DNA from: Gremmenia infestans
Taxonomy: Eukaryota > Ascomycota > Leotiomycetes > Helotiales > Hamatocanthoscyphaceae
DNA length: 64,000 nucleotides
Direction of reading: 5' to 3'
Assembly (NCBI GenBank): GCA_032629725.1
Contig: JAFEVB010000010.1
Location: forward strand, 930,001 to 994,000
The notes beneath the pieces are model-generated. The model saw only the letters and a list, made by a program, of their open reading frames with translations. It was not told the DNA's origin and did not search any database. This document shows, one piece after another, positions 23,947 through 36,356 of the stretch. The stretch's first letter is position 1; the number at the start of each line of letters is the position of its first letter. The position numbers and the translations under genes were made by a program.

Positions 23947-26900
23947 ATGGCACCCAAGAAGAAGAACAATAAGAAGGCCGATGACTGGGAGTCGGAATTA
24001 GGGGATGCACCCAAAGATGCAGCCGCTCCAGAGACAAAGGATGATGCTCCGGCTGAGGCAGACGCGGAGGAGGAATTCCCCGCAGGCGGATTAATGGCTA
24101 TGTTGCGGAAGAAGCAGAAGAAGAAGAAGGGCAAGCAAGCAGAGGATTTTGTCGAAGGCGAAGATCCACCTGGCGCAGAAGAATCCGATCTCACCGAGAA
24201 GGCACCCGTTGAGGCGTCGATAGACGACGAGTTCGCGCTACCAGATAAGAAGGGCAAGGGCAAGAACGCGCCTGCAAAGCTCGCGAATGATGAAGGCGAG
24301 GATGACGAGAGGGGTGCTGATGGGAAGGTTCTTACGAAGGCTCAGAAGGAGAAATTGAAGAAGGAGCGTGAAAAGCAACGAAAAAAAGAGAATGTGAGAT
24401 TCGTTTCATGTCGCGGATGATATCTATTTGCTGATCAGATTATTCACAGGCCGCGAAGAAGAAGACTACAGCTCCAACTAAAGCTCCCGAGGCCGCAAAG
24501 CCAGTCGCAGATACCAAAGTCGAAGAATCCGCCCCCAAGCCCGCAGCTGGTGGCAAAGGCAAGAAGTTGCCTCCAGCCCTTGCAAAGCTCCAGGCACAAC
24601 AAGAAGAGCTCAAGCGAAGAGAAGCAGAGAAGGCAAGAATTGCGGCTGAGGAAAAGGCGCGGATTGAAGAAGAGGAGCGGAGGGAGGCTGAAGAGTTGAA
24701 GCAGAGGGAGGAGGCTAAGGTCTTAAAAAAGCAGAAGGAGAAGGAGAAGATCGAGCAACAGAAGAAAGATGGCACATACCTCACCAAGGCCCAGCGAGAA
24801 GAGAAGCTTAAAAATGAGATGAAGCTGAAGCAAATGATTGCTGCTGGAGTTAAAGTCGGATCGAATGAAAGCGGAGAAAAGAAGAAACCTGTTTATGACA
24901 ACAGAAAAAAGAAAGGCGGTAGGAAGAACCCAGAAGAGATCAAGGTATGTGTCAAGAAGGTTGTGCATTGGCAAAGCTAACATTCAGTAGGCTGAGGAGG
25001 AGAGAGCCCTTGCAGAAGCTGCCGAACGGTCACGACAAGAAGCCGAGAAAATTGCCGCTGAGGCCAAAGTAAAGGCCGATAAAGCAGCGGCTGAAGCAGC
25101 CGCCGCCAAGGAGGCACAGGATGATAGCGACCTAGAAGACTGGGAGGTTGCCGCTGCCGAGAGCGAAGACGACTTGAAGGAGAGCTGGGATGCCGACTCG
25201 GATGAGGAAAGGGAGAAGGCTGCTGCTAAGAAGGCTTCGGCAGAGAATAGCAAAGCAGGAAGCAAGTCGTTACCTATCCGAGACAACGTGGAAGAGGATT
25301 CTGAATCTGAGTCTGAGTCGGAAGAATCATCAGAAGATGAAGAGACCACCGCTGCCCAAGCCGCTGCAGCTCAAAGGAAGAAAGAGGCATTGGACCGACG
25401 CGAAAAGGCGCACGAAGCAGCTATGGCCGCTCGATCAGCGGATAACTTGCGTTCGCCTATCTGCTGTATTCTTGGCCACGTCGATACCGGAAAGACTAAG
25501 CTGTTGGACAAGATCCGACAAACAAATGTACAGGAAGGAGAAGCTGGAGGTATCACCCAACAAATTGGTGCTACGTACTTCCCAGTCGATGCTATCAGAC
25601 AGAAAACTGCAGTCGTCAACAAAGATAACAGCTTTGATTTCAAGGTCCCTGGTTTACTGGTCATAGATACCCCTGGTCACGAGTCGTTCTCGAATCTGCG
25701 ATCTCGAGGTTCTTCGCTATGTAATATTGCCATTCTTGTGGTTGATATTATGCATGGACTGGAACCTCAAACTCTGGAGTCTATGAAACTGCTTCGAGAC
25801 AGAAAGACACCCTTCATTGTCGCATTAAACAAGATCGATCGTCTTTACGGATGGAAGAAAGTGGAAAATAACGGCTTCCAAGAGAGTCTGGCTTTACAGA
25901 ACAAGGGCGTGCAGAACGAGTTTGCCAAGCGATTGGACGATACCAAGGTCGCCTTTGCTGAGCAAGGATTCAACTCCGAGCTTTACTACGAGAACAAATC
26001 AATGGCCAAGTTCGTGTCTTTGGTACCCACATCAGCTCATACTGGAGAGGGTATTCCAGACATGCTCAAGCTCATCCTCCAATTGACACAGGAGAGAATG
26101 GTTGGATCACTAATGTATCTTTCCGAGGTCCAATGCACAGTCTTAGAAGTTAAGGCTATCGAAGGTTTCGGTATGACAATCGACGTCATCCTCTCAAATG
26201 GTATTCTGCGAGAAGGTGACAAAATCTGCCTATGCGGAGTCGACGGTGCGATTACAACCAACGTCCGAGCATTGTTGACTCCAGCGCCTTTGAAGGAGCT
26301 GCGTCTGAAATCTGCATATGTGCATAATAAAGAGGTCAAGGCCGCCCTTGGTGTCAAAATCAGTGCTCCCGGCCTTGAAGGTGCAATTGCAGGTTCAAGG
26401 TTGATGGTCATTGGTCCTGACGATGACCAATCTGACATCGAAGATGAAATTGAGGCTGATCTTGGTGCTCTCTTCAGCCGAGTGGAGAAGTCAGGACGTG
26501 GTGTTACAGTCCAGGCCTCAACTCTTGGATCCTTGGAAGCTCTTTTAGATTTCTTGAAATCATCAAAGATTCCTGTGGCAAACGTAGGAATTGGCCCAGT
26601 CTACAAGAGAGATGTCATGAACTGCGGTACTATGCTCGAGAAGAACAAAGAGTATGCTGTCATGCTTTGCTTCGACGTCAAGATCGACAAGGAAGCACAA
26701 GCGTACGCAGACGACCAGGGCATCAAGATCTTCACTGCGGATATCATCTACCATCTGTTCGACGCCTTCACCAAGCATATGTCTATCATTGCTGAGAAGA
26801 AGAAAGAGGAGTCCAAGCTTCTTGCCGTTTTCCCCTGTGTCTTGAGTCCCGTCGCTGTGTTCAACAAGACCGGTCCAATTGTCGTGGGTGTCGATGTCAT

Positions 26901-27286
26901 CGAGGGAAATCTCAGAATGCACACACCTATCGCAGCAGTAAAGCAAAATTCAGTCACTGGCGTTAAGGAGATCGTTAATATAGGCAGAGTGTAAGTTTTC
27001 TCTCGATTCCTAGATCCGACATTTAACTAACAACTACAGTACCGGTATCGAGCGCGACCACAAGCAAATCCAAATCTGCAAAAAGGGCCAACCATCCGTT
27101 GCTGTTAAGATCGAAATGGGTAGCCACCAGCCTACCTATGGCCGTCACCTCGAGGAGAAAGACACGTTATATTCGCTGATTAGCAGGGCGAGTATTGATA
27201 CTCTTAAGGAGTTCTATCGACCCGATGTCAGCAATGATGAGTGGCTTCTGATCAAAAAACTAAAGCCTTTGTTTGATATCCCTTGA
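23947..27286 (+). CDS. FUN12: Translation initiation factor eIF5B
   Basis: eIF5B is the GTPase that joins the 60S subunit to the initiation complex. Exons 23947-24393, 24450-24944, 24991-26990 and 27040-27286 give 1062 residues. The first 450 residues are Lys/Glu/Ala-rich and disordered with a coiled, KEREKQRKKEN-like character. The GTPase domain has GHVDTGKTKLLD (about 476), DTPGHESFSNLRSRGSS (about 540) and NKIDRLYGW (about 594). Domain II, domain III and the alpha12-linked domain IV follow, ending EEKDTLYSLISRASIDTLK. All intron borders are standard. It lies in tandem with the upstream MMS1-like gene. Confidence 0.97.
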
Positions 27287-29228
27287 TTGGGAACGGTTTG
27301 CTAATAAACGATGTACGGATATGATGGTTTCTTATTTGTAGTTTGGCATTGCACGGTTTTCGCGAAAAGCGTAGATAAAGAGCATTGGAGGCGGAATGCG
27401 AAAAATACTTTAGAAATATCTGCTGGTTTTAGTGACATGGCTCGGAAGTCTGAATTTAATCCATATGAAAAACATTTCGCTTTGTTAGCTTCGCGTATTC
27501 ATAGGCACTGGAATTGATTACATCTCGAGAAATGTCCTCGGGGTGCTCGAAGGTGGATATAACGTCTTCAACTGCCCTTTCCCCCAACCCCGTTTTTGTA
27601 TTCAAAGAACTCAGATCAAGCCCAAACATAAGTTGCGAGGGCTCCTTAGGATGAATCACAAGCAGTACGGAGTTATATCAAACAAATCTATCCAACAACC
27701 AATTTACCTCATTGAAAGAAGAATTAGAATTTACCATTAGGTGCCCGAATGAGGGAGCGTTTACACTGCGCCTTAATTTCCACGCTTTCAACTTGAAATC
27801 AGGTTCATCATAAAACATTCTTAGATCCCAATCCTAATTTAAACAAGTAGTTTACATCAAGGCCATTCATTTCTCTCCATATTTACTTTAAATATCCCCA
27901 TATCTTTATGATATTTAAGCGAGAACCCCTTTACAATTGAAGGAGTCTTTTAAACGGAGCTTGCTCTTCAGCGATCTTCAAAAAATACCGTGGAAAGATA
28001 TTAGCGCCTCGACTACTTGGCTATCAAGCAAAGCTCTGTCTTCACAGAACAGTGGGATAGGTTAAACTGCATTAGGATAAATAAATGTATTGGCCTAGTA
28101 CTTCCTTCAACCATCTTAAAGGCAGTCACACCATCCTAGTGCCAAAGGTTTTTCCCCTCTTGTTCTTTTTGAAAATTTGCTCGCAGCCACTAGCGATAAC
28201 TTGCACCAGCAGGCTCCAGCATTCGTTCGTTCTTGCCTCTTTAACCAACAAACGGCATTCGCAAGCAAATGTGTACGTACGAATCGCAGCAGGCAGCAGT
28301 TACTTGCAGGACTCTAAAAACACGTAACTTGGAAGACCGCATTCCCACCACCATGACACAGGCAGTGTTTGCAAGCCATGAGTAACCAGGATGGAATGAC
28401 AATGCGGGAAACCTAACTACCCAATCAGACATTAAACTATTGCCTAAATGAACGCAAAATGCTACACTAGAGTTCGAGGAGGCCACGTCTACTCCTCAAG
28501 GCAACGAGAATCCTCCATCATTTCTATCTATACACGCCATTTCCCAGCTATCTGAACGCCTGGCAGAGCTAGTTATAATTAAATGCAAACATGCACCTAG
28601 TTCTTACTTATTTATCCTTTTGGTCAAGGTTTGTCAAAGCCAATCTCAAGGCAGTTTAGGGCCATGCTTTATAAACTGGGAAATGGACTTAGGTAGGTCT
28701 AGTCTTGATTCAAACCTCCTAGTCGGATCAGAGATTACTTAAATTCAAGTTTGAAGTCAAGTCAACTCGTGTTTAAGCCTTATCTTATGAGAACAGCCCA
28801 AGTAAATCAAGTCCAAGTCTACCTAGACTTGGGCAAACCTTGCAAGTTTTGTGTCAGATTAACAAATTTACATGCTTAAAGATAGACCGGCCATGTCGAG
28901 AAACGTACTGCATTAGTATTCAAGTCTTAGGCGCACTGGCACGCCTTAAGAACTATTCGAATACAGCCATACTGATGCCTTTTGGTTTCTATTTGTATGT
29001 ATATATAGTGGGCGCATCAATGTTATGTGCTTACTAATAACAAGTTCGTGGTGCACAAGTACTAGCACGCGACGCCCTATTGTTGACAATTAATCCATCG
29101 TTATCAAAAATGCCAATATTAAATCTCCAAAAACTGATTCATGTAATAGAGCACTCGTCCAAGTAAAGTTCTTATGTCGCCTGCAGACTTATTGACGGAT
29201 TGGAAACCACTCAGCAATTCAAGTGAAA
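27287..29228. other. AT-rich 1.9-kb gene-free region
   Basis: No supported gene was found. Frames are short and motif-free. The 28680-28850 part has repeated AAGTC/GACTTG words and an imperfectly ordered palindrome, which suggests a decayed repeat element. The right end is the promoter of the hydrolase gene. Confidence 0.55.
28813..28832. repeat. Short palindrome in AAGTC-rich segment
   Basis: CCAAGTCTA (28813-28821) and TAGACTTGG (28824-28832) are exact reverse complements around a CC spacer. Related AAGTC/GTCAAG words crowd the surrounding 150 bp. It could be a relic terminal repeat or chance in a low-complexity stretch. Confidence 0.6.
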
Positions 29229-30212
29229 ATGAAAACCATGGATCTACCATCAACATTCCAATTCCAAGGCTGGAATATCCGATATAATCTTGCAAGATCC
29301 AACAACACCACGGCATCAAATCAATCACAATTAAAATCGGTAGTCTTTGTCCACGGTACACCATGGTCCTCCGCCGTTTTCCAACCAGTCATCAAAGCAC
29401 TACTAGCAAAGCCCTCATATCAAATTCTCATCTACGACCTTCCAGGCTACGGACAGTCACAAGAATTCACTCCTTCCCCTCAGAGCAGCACGCCGACTAC
29501 CGCCCCAGAAATACAACTATTTCAAGGCGACACATCTGTGAAATACCAAGCCAAGGCTCTGGCGGAACTGCTCAAACACGTGCAGCTAGACGGCAAAGCA
29601 GACCACGCAGCACCAGCAGTCATAGCGCACGATATAGCTGGCACAATTGTGCTGCGAGCTCATCTTTTGGAAGCGTGTGAGTTTGATACCATGATGCTGG
29701 TCGATGCCAATGCCGTGCTACCCTGGGGAGACGGCTTCTACAAGCTCGCGCGAGAAGAGCCGGTGTCCTTTTTGAGATTGCCGCCGAGGATCTTCGAAGC
29801 CGTTGTGCGGGCTGTGATCCAAAGCGCTGTTCACGATCCGAATGTGCTGAAGACTGGGTGGGAGGATGCTCTTGCGCGACCTTGGATAGGCGGCGAAGCT
29901 GGTGAGCGACAGAAGAGTTTTGTTCGTCAGATTGCGCAGGCGGATGATGGAGATGTGGCAGAGATGCTGGAGGGTGGTCTGTACGGGCTTGTAAGGTGCG
30001 ATGTGAAGATCGTGTGGGGGGAGCAAGACCAGTGGATTCCGAAACATAAAGTGGAAGATTTAATCGGGAGGTTGAATGGTAAGGTAAAGGAATTTGCTTT
30101 TATCCCTGAAGCCGGTCATTTAGTTATGCTAGATCAGCCTGAGAGATTCGCTATCGAGGTATTTGACTGGCTGACTCGATCTGGATCGCCTGGGAGTCTC
30201 AACACGTCTTGA
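29229..30212 (+). CDS. Alpha/beta hydrolase with Asp nucleophile
   Basis: This is an intronless alpha/beta hydrolase of 327 residues. The oxyanion-hole motif HGTPW is near residue 42. At the nucleophile elbow, where esterases have G-x-S-x-G, this protein has AHDIAG with Asp135. That is the arrangement of epoxide hydrolases and haloalkane/fluoroacetate dehalogenases. The acid is probably Asp267 (WGEQDQWIP) and the base His297 (EAGHLVMLDQP). A cap domain fits between about residues 155 and 245. There is no signal peptide. The start at 29229 is the first ATG; a second lies three codons later. It converges on the dehydrogenase with only 17 bp between stops. A role in detoxification or small-molecule catabolism is likely but unproven. 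Confidence 0.88.
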   Translation: MKTMDLPSTFQFQGWNIRYNLARSNNTTASNQSQLKSVVFVHGTPWSSAVFQPVIKALLAKPSYQILIYDLPGYGQSQEFTPSPQSSTPTTAPEIQLFQGDTSVKYQAKALAELLKHVQLDGKADHAAPAVIAHDIAGTIVLRAHLLEACEFDTMMLVDANAVLPWGDGFYKLAREEPVSFLRLPPRIFEAVVRAVIQSAVHDPNVLKTGWEDALARPWIGGEAGERQKSFVRQIAQADDGDVAEMLEGGLYGLVRCDVKIVWGEQDQWIPKHKVEDLIGRLNGKVKEFAFIPEAGHLVMLDQPERFAIEVFDWLTRSGSPGSLNTS

Positions 30213-30229
30213 GCTGGCTCCTTCTTTCG

Positions 30230-31384
30230 CTAGATCTTTATTACAACCTTTCCAACTTGCTTGCCTTCCCAAAGATATTGAAGTGCTTCATCAGCCTTGT
30301 CAAATGTCCAAATTGAATCTATGATATCGTCAAATTTGATTCTCGTAGCCGTCAGAGCGGTACTGAGATCATCCATATCTGTTTTTGATCCCGCATTGAT
30401 ACCTCTATCCCCGAAATTAGCAAGCAATACGACAACCCCAAGGACAAAACATACCTAAGGATAATCCTCCTATCAATCAACATTGGCAGGATCTCTAGCG
30501 CATCGTCGAACTTCTTCCGATCAAGATACCCAACTTGACTGACAATACCACCCCTTCGTGTACATTTCATACTCTTCAACAACGTACCGGGGCCGCCAAT
30601 CTCAACAACGATGTCGACGCCAACACCATTAGTATGCCTAAGAACATCTTCGTGCCAATTCGTGTTTTGGGCATAGTTGACTGTTAAAATCGGCGGCTCT
30701 GGGAACTGCTCGCACACGCTCTTAAGTTTTTCGTCGCTAGACGAGCTAAGGATTACTTTCAAACCTGCTACTTTAGCAAGCTTAAGAGCAAACATGGCGA
30801 CGCCACCAGTGCCTGGTAATATGTCAAATTAATAACTATCGCAAGTAATTCGTGCTGTAAGATTTACCTTGAATCAACACGCTTTGACCAATCTCAGCGC
30901 CTTTCAACGCAGACCAGGCAGTAACGCCAGCACATGGTATGATACTAGCTTGTACCCAATCCAGATAAGTCGGGAGTTTACCCAAGACCCTTTCATCATA
31001 AACCAAATAATCCGCCAACATCCCATCTTCATCTGCAGCCAACCAAGATCGGGTAGTTTCCCGACCCGTGGTATTCTCGGTATCGGTATTGGGCGCAACC
31101 CTGTCACCGATCTTGAGAGTCTTCACCTGCTCGCCCACGGCAATGACTTCTCCGGCAGCATCGTTGCCAATGATCCCGTGTGGCGTCACGGGCCACGGGT
31201 TCCCCCCGTTGGAAATGTTGGCATCTCTGTAGTTTAGAGCGACAGCGTGGACTTTGATGAGGACTTTTGTGGCGGAGAGTGGGAGAGGTAGAGGCTCGGT
31301 GACGAATTCGATCTTTGGCAAGCCGGGAGTGTAGTCATCTGTTCGGCGATAGGCGCGACGGGTTGTGATGTTAGCGGCGCTCAT
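30230..31384 (-). CDS. Medium-chain dehydrogenase/reductase (zinc-ADH/quinone reductase type)
   Basis: This is an NAD(P)H-dependent oxidoreductase of the MDR superfamily. Exons 31384-30868, 30812-30455 and 30404-30230 give 349 residues. The GroES-like part has ALNYRDANISNG and GIIGNDAAGEVIAVGEQVK. The Rossmann part has SVLIQGTGGVAMFALKLAKVAGLKV, where the first intron falls inside the nucleotide-binding loop. The catalytic zinc Cys of classical alcohol dehydrogenases is replaced at the usual place by Asn-Tyr-Arg-Asp. The protein therefore resembles quinone-oxidoreductase-like or zinc-free MDR enzymes. Its substrate is unknown. Confidence 0.88.
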
Positions 31385-32042
31385 TGCTTCTCGACGTAAA
31401 TAAATAAATACAGTATTGGCAAGGTAAAGGTCAAGAGGTCGAACATTGTTGATCGTGTTTTTATAGATGCCCATCTACTGTTATACAAAGCATAAGTACA
31501 TACCATCTATGGAGAAATTGGCGATCTAAATCTGGCGTTGCTGATAAATCGGGGTTTCCCGATCTCGCAGGGCGTCGAGATGTCACAATTCCAATCAGAA
31601 TACAGAAAATATACCAGTTGCACCTCCTTTATCAGAGGTCTACTTTAGGCCTAAACGTGCGTTAGGCATCGTAAAGTATAGATTAACTTGTGAAACGGGA
31701 TTATAGAAATCGAACAAGTGCAGCAGTGACTACTGACAAGTTAAAGTAGACTAGAGTCAATATCACACTTGTGGAAGTAGGCAGAGCAATCCAGACACAA
31801 GAGCAGATAAACCATAACATATAATTTCAAATCCGATCGGTTTCCATACCACTTTCTAAACAACTATTTGGAAAGAGCCAGCAACGAGGACAGCAATTAG
31901 CCCCATGACTATATACAAACGAAGTAGACTTTAGCAACGCCATCAAAGTTCCCAAATTCCAACTCCCAATGCCTATCCGCGCACTCAGACATGAATTATC
32001 TACACCCACGTTCGTCTCCACAGAAGCATTCACTTAAGCTCT
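31385..32042. other. Intergenic, no gene recognised
   Basis: This is the promoter of the dehydrogenase on the left and the 3' side of the wall-protein gene on the right. No supported coding frame was found. Confidence 0.55.
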
Positions 32043-32607
32043 CTACAGAGCCAAAGCAGCAAGACCAGCAACGGCACCGACCATGGCACCGACTTTGTTG
32101 GCGTTAGCAGCGCCTGTGAAAACAGCCTGGCTGGGGGTCGAGCCGGTTGGCTTCGAGGCACCAGTGCTCTGGATGATGGTGAGAGGGTTCGAGTAGTAGG
32201 TGCTCGACTTGGCCTCGATGCTCTTCATGACGGGTGCGGTAGATGCGGCGGCGGAAGATGGGCAGCTTGTGTAGAGAACGGTGGAGGAGCCAGCTGGGAC
32301 AGAGGTCACTGGCTTGGTGAGCGTGCAGGGACAGTTGGTGATGGTCTGTCGAACGCGTTAGTATGGACATGCCCTGTGGAATAGAGAGCAGAGTTCCTGG
32401 GTGTTACCAAGAACTCGCATCTTGTGGACCTACCAAAGTAGTGGCTCCAGTGATAGTGTAGGTCACGCCATTTTGGGTGATCTGGGTGGCAGCCGGGCAA
32501 TAGGTGGTGAGAGCAGTGACGATCTGGGTCGTATAGACGGTACCGTTGTTGTAGGCGGCGACAGCACCAGTTGCGGCAAAGGCCAAAGCAGCGAAAGAGT
32601 ACTTCAT
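32043..32607 (-). CDS. Small GPI-anchored cell-wall protein
   Basis: This is a secreted, probably GPI-anchored wall protein of 158 residues from exons 32607-32434 and 32345-32043. The signal peptide is MKYSFAALAFAATGAVAA. The mature part starts YNNGTVYTTQIVTALTTYC and has a four-Cys pattern around TTYCPAA and TNCPCTL. A Ser/Thr-rich stalk follows, and the protein ends in a hydrophobic tail (KVGAMVGAVAGLAALAL) after an Ala/Asn GPI site. The layout resembles abundant clock- or stress-regulated fungal wall proteins such as the CCG-6 group, but I am not certain of that family. No enzyme motif is present. Confidence 0.85.
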
Positions 32608-33776
32608 CTTGACGGGGCGGATTAAATATTAATGTATAAAACGAATGTAGTAGTCTGAAGACTGGAAAGAGAGACTGTGCGAATGTTCTTTAGATAGATG
32701 CGCTTGACAGGAAAGAAGGAGAAAAGATTAGGATGAGGGAGAGGGGAGGGTGAGTTTTAAAGATTCCCATCCCTTTGGAACCTCCTCTCGGCCCCGGATC
32801 ACAGCTTCTTAGTTGAAGAGGATCTAACAGTTCACTGGTCGATTTGAGAGCGTCTAGTCTAGTCGAATGCACCAACACTACCAGCCGAGTCTATCGGGTG
32901 CGGTGCTTCGACTAGCTAGTGCCCAATCAGCACCTTTATTAACGACTAGATCGCACCGGATCTGCATCCACGTTCCTGATATCGCGCGTTGTTTAATCTC
33001 AATTCAAGCCATGTTTTGATAGTTGTTTTGTAGCGCGAAGAATGCAGATATGAAATGAAGAAAGAACCGAGCGCTGCAAGCAAAAGGAGATTGCGAAATC
33101 CATCTAAAGGAATGTCCACCACATTCTAGACCGCGTCACACTACAACGCGCCTCAGTTAATTGTTTTGATGACTTGGGAAGATGGTATATAGAACACAGT
33201 CAAGGGCGCCCGCATTGAATGTACACGCCTGGGCTCACATTCTTTTCATTTTCTATTGTAGCTGAGTATAGATACACTGAGAAGTCGCCAGTGCGCTAAG
33301 TAGACCATATTTCCTCCATGGCTGGCGGCGAAGATACCGAAGATAGAGTATTTTTGTCGAAGAAAGCTTGCAAACCAACTTCTCACCTGGTCATTTTCAT
33401 CATCGAGCCATCTGCAATTCCTCGAACCAAAACAATCATGTAGATGAAGCGGGGTGTCTTTCTATAGGCCAAATATCAACAACCGGAACTCCAGAATTGC
33501 AGTGTATAGAACAGTCCAGTATCCGAAAAGGTTAAACCGACATATGCATGGATCAGGCCATCAGGCCATAGCGAATGGCATTAAGGTCATTAAAGAAGTC
33601 GGCCTGAACATTCTGAGCTGGGGTAATCAATGCAATTGCTAAAGACAAAGGGCCACCTATCGAAAATTCCGGTATGTGACTGGTTTCAATATCGGATGTC
33701 ATTTCGTTTTCTGTACTTGGATTTTCAAGCATTTAATGGATAAAAGTTTTTGGTGCTTGGGCCATTAAGTCCTGTC
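32608..33776. other. Intergenic 1.2 kb
   Basis: This is the promoter of the wall-protein gene and the 3' region of flbA. Only motif-free short frames are present. Confidence 0.55.
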
Positions 33777-36127
33777 TCATGACTTTCGGTTCGATCTGCT
33801 AATGCTACGCTCCGGCGGGCTGCCCTGTTCCTTGAATCTATGTGGGAGAGCGTCGAAATCGTAGTTCTTGAGTGTCTGTTCGTATTTGGAGCTCTTCATG
33901 AACTTGGGAACGGAATCCTGACCGCAAATTAGCAATGTGAACTTCTCTTGGGGTAATTAGCAGCTTACACTAGCCATAAGTTTGAACACCGATAATTGGG
34001 CTTCTTCAAACAGCTTAGTTACCTCCCTTAAACTGTCTATCATTGCACTGTCTTGTCCTACCGCCTTCGTCATTCGCGTTGCAAGCTGGTTTCGAAGCAA
34101 GTGGTCGATGTTGAGTTCGCATGGTGACCCAGGCGCCAGGAAAGCGTTGTAGATACCATATGCGGAAGCCATAGTCTCCTTGATAGCATCGAGACTTGGT
34201 CCAGAGTTCTTTCCATTTCTCGACGACGAAGCATTGGACTTGATCGCGACCTTGCAGGACTTGAGAAACTCGTCTACATCAAGGTAGAACGATAGGTTCT
34301 CCTCGCAATGCGTATCTCGCAAGTTTTCTCGGAAGAGCAACCGAAGGGCTGCATCATTTAAGATCTTGTCTAACTTTTGAGTATTTGAATCGCGGGAAAC
34401 GCCTGCTCTTGAAGCCACACTACCCGAGTTCTCACTCTCCGAGGTTCGCTCCTTCGAAGTCATGTTGACAACATCCTTCCCCTTTTGTGACAACTGATAA
34501 ATGGCGTATTTTGTTGGTTGAAATCTAGGGTCTTTCTCCTTTTCGGCACCCATCTGGGTGAGGTAGGCTCTATCCGACTGTACACACCATATAAAGCCTT
34601 GCTCCAGAAACAACGTTGCAATCTCTACCGTTTCTCTACGATCCACTGTCGTACAGCAGTCCATTAACCATTCGACGGCCGCCTTACCCGTAAATGTCTG
34701 GAGAACAATCTTTGGTGGTGTGCCAATTCTGCGCTCGCTGGCCATTCTTACACCTGCAAGTCCATCTTTGTATTCGCTCAGAGAATCCGAGTCCGCAGAG
34801 CTTGTGGTGGCCTTAATGTTTGGGCCATTTTGACCGACAAAGCGGCGGAAAATCACCTCCACGGTACTTCGATCAGATGAAAGTTTATCGGTTGCTGAAT
34901 CTCTCTCTAGAATGACGAGCTGCATAGTGTTTCTGGGAGAGTTAACAAGTTCTGTAACATGCTTTTGCTGAATTCCATTCTTTCCACAAAATCTCTCCAA
35001 AACGTGGATCCCCTTTGGTGTTAATTGCCAAATGGAGCCCTTCAGCGTGAACTCCTTCGCTTGCTTGCCATCAGCAGATTCGATAAATCTTGCGTCAAGA
35101 AATCGCTGACACACAGATCGAGCCATCTCGCGTGCCATAGAAAAAGTAGTGGTAGTCGTAGTAGTAACAATCCTAGAAGGGTCCTTTGGATCAGGCATTC
35201 GGTTGGATTGGGAGAACTTTAACGATCCAAGATTGTTGATAGCTTCTTCTGATATAAAGGAGTGCTCAATTCTGGTCAGCCGAACGCGATGAGGTGCAAG
35301 TGGAAGGCTGACAACTAATGTTGCAAAGAGGTCTTTAAAGTCCTTTTCAATTGTCAGCTTGACTAACCGATCTATTGGGTGTTATTAAAACTACTTACCC
35401 GTGTGAATGGTCTATCATCCGTGGTCATGCGCAATAAGCGCGAAGACGTTTGATGCATCTTGTTGAGATTGGGGGCAGGTGTATTGGTAGCAGTATTGGA
35501 ATACGCCTGCGAGGGTGGGTTCGTCTCAAGCAAAGACTGGCGAAATCGGGAACTCGCGCTGGATGTATCTGTTCTCGTTTGTGAAGGGAGAGTCGTTGAT
35601 GTGGTGCTGAGACTGAATGATTCGGGGGTCTCTTGCGGGCTGACTTCTCCGGATCGAGGAAGGGAGATAAGGTCGGGCGGCGGAGAGGTTGGAGAGCTCT
35701 GCGCGGAGCGGTATAGACTATTGGACGAAGCTCGGTTCCGTGGTGTTGGTTCAGAGAAGCTTGCGATTGCACTCGTGGTCTTTTCCCTAGCCAAGGCCGC
35801 AAAGTTGAGTATGCCTGCTCGATTCGGCTTCAAAAGACTGGTGGACTGGGTTGACTGGCGGTGGTGCTTCAAAGTATTCGCCGGTGGGTTGGGGGAAGTT
35901 GACGGGTCCAAGGGCGGTGAATTAAAAGTAGAAGTAGAAACGGCCCCAGTGGAAGGGACTATGCGGACCGTAGCTTCCTGGGCGGCGGCAAGTAGTGTAG
36001 GGGTAGATGTAGCGTTTGAGAGGCCGTCTGTGGTTGGTGGTGAGGTAGGTTTCTGGAAGGGAGATACTGGTGTAGACGTAGATGTAGATGTGGATGTGGA
36101 GATGGAGGCAGGTTGGGAAAGAGCCAT
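33777..36127 (-). CDS. flbA: Developmental RGS regulator FlbA (DEP-DEP-RGS)
   Basis: FlbA is the RGS protein that speeds GTP hydrolysis on a Galpha subunit, which in Aspergillus limits vegetative growth signalling and allows conidiation. Exons 36127-35399, 35342-33969 and 33917-33777 give 747 residues. The first 225 residues are Ser/Thr/Pro-rich. The block MHQTSSRLLRMTTDDRPFTR/DFKDLF opens the conserved part. Two DEP domains follow (MAREMARSVCQRFLDARFIE and GKAAVEWLMDCC), then the RGS domain (ALRLLFRENLRDTHCEENLS). The tail DSVPKFMKSSKYEQTLKNYD is also conserved. The ATG at 36127 is the only in-frame Met of the N-terminal exon, but the same frame stays open 145 more codons upstream. A (TAAGG)n tract lies in the leader. 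Confidence 0.93.
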
Positions 36128-36333
36128 GGATTTGGGGGACGGTTGTTTTACACTACTATCCCAGCCCTGCCCTGCTCTGCGTGCTGCTATTGTCGAGTCG
36201 AGTTCTGTCGCCAGATCAGATCTAGGGACTAGGTACAATAGGGCACTCGTACTTCGGTACAATAGGGTAGGGTATAATAGTAAGGTAAGGTAAGGGTCCG
36301 GCAAATCGAGAAAGTGGAGCTGGCGTAAGAGTT

Positions 36334-36356
36334 GGTAAGGTAAGGTAAGGTAAGGT
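36334..36356. repeat. (GTAAG)n pentamer tract in flbA leader
   Basis: About four and a half GTAAG units at 36334-36356, with a shorter run at 36281-36296. Both lie just upstream of the flbA start, so on the flbA sense strand they read CTTAC repeats. Confidence 0.9.

Noticed and set aside
24440..25349. Minus-strand ORFs antisense to eIF5B
   Set aside because: They are Ser/Ala/Leu-rich shadows of the Lys/Glu-rich low-complexity N terminus.
28680..28850. Possible transposon terminal repeats
   Set aside because: Only a 9-bp palindrome and repeated AAGTC words are visible, with no transposase frame or target-site duplication.
35460..36293. Long plus-strand ORF of about 277 codons antisense to flbA exon 1
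   Set aside because: It is the complement of the low-complexity Ser/Thr/Pro-rich exon, which produces a Val/Gly/Asp-rich shadow frame.
36334..36356. (GTAAG)n tract as a possible telomere-like repeat
   Set aside because: The unit is not TTAGGG and the tract is internal and only about 23 bp; it is a simple microsatellite.
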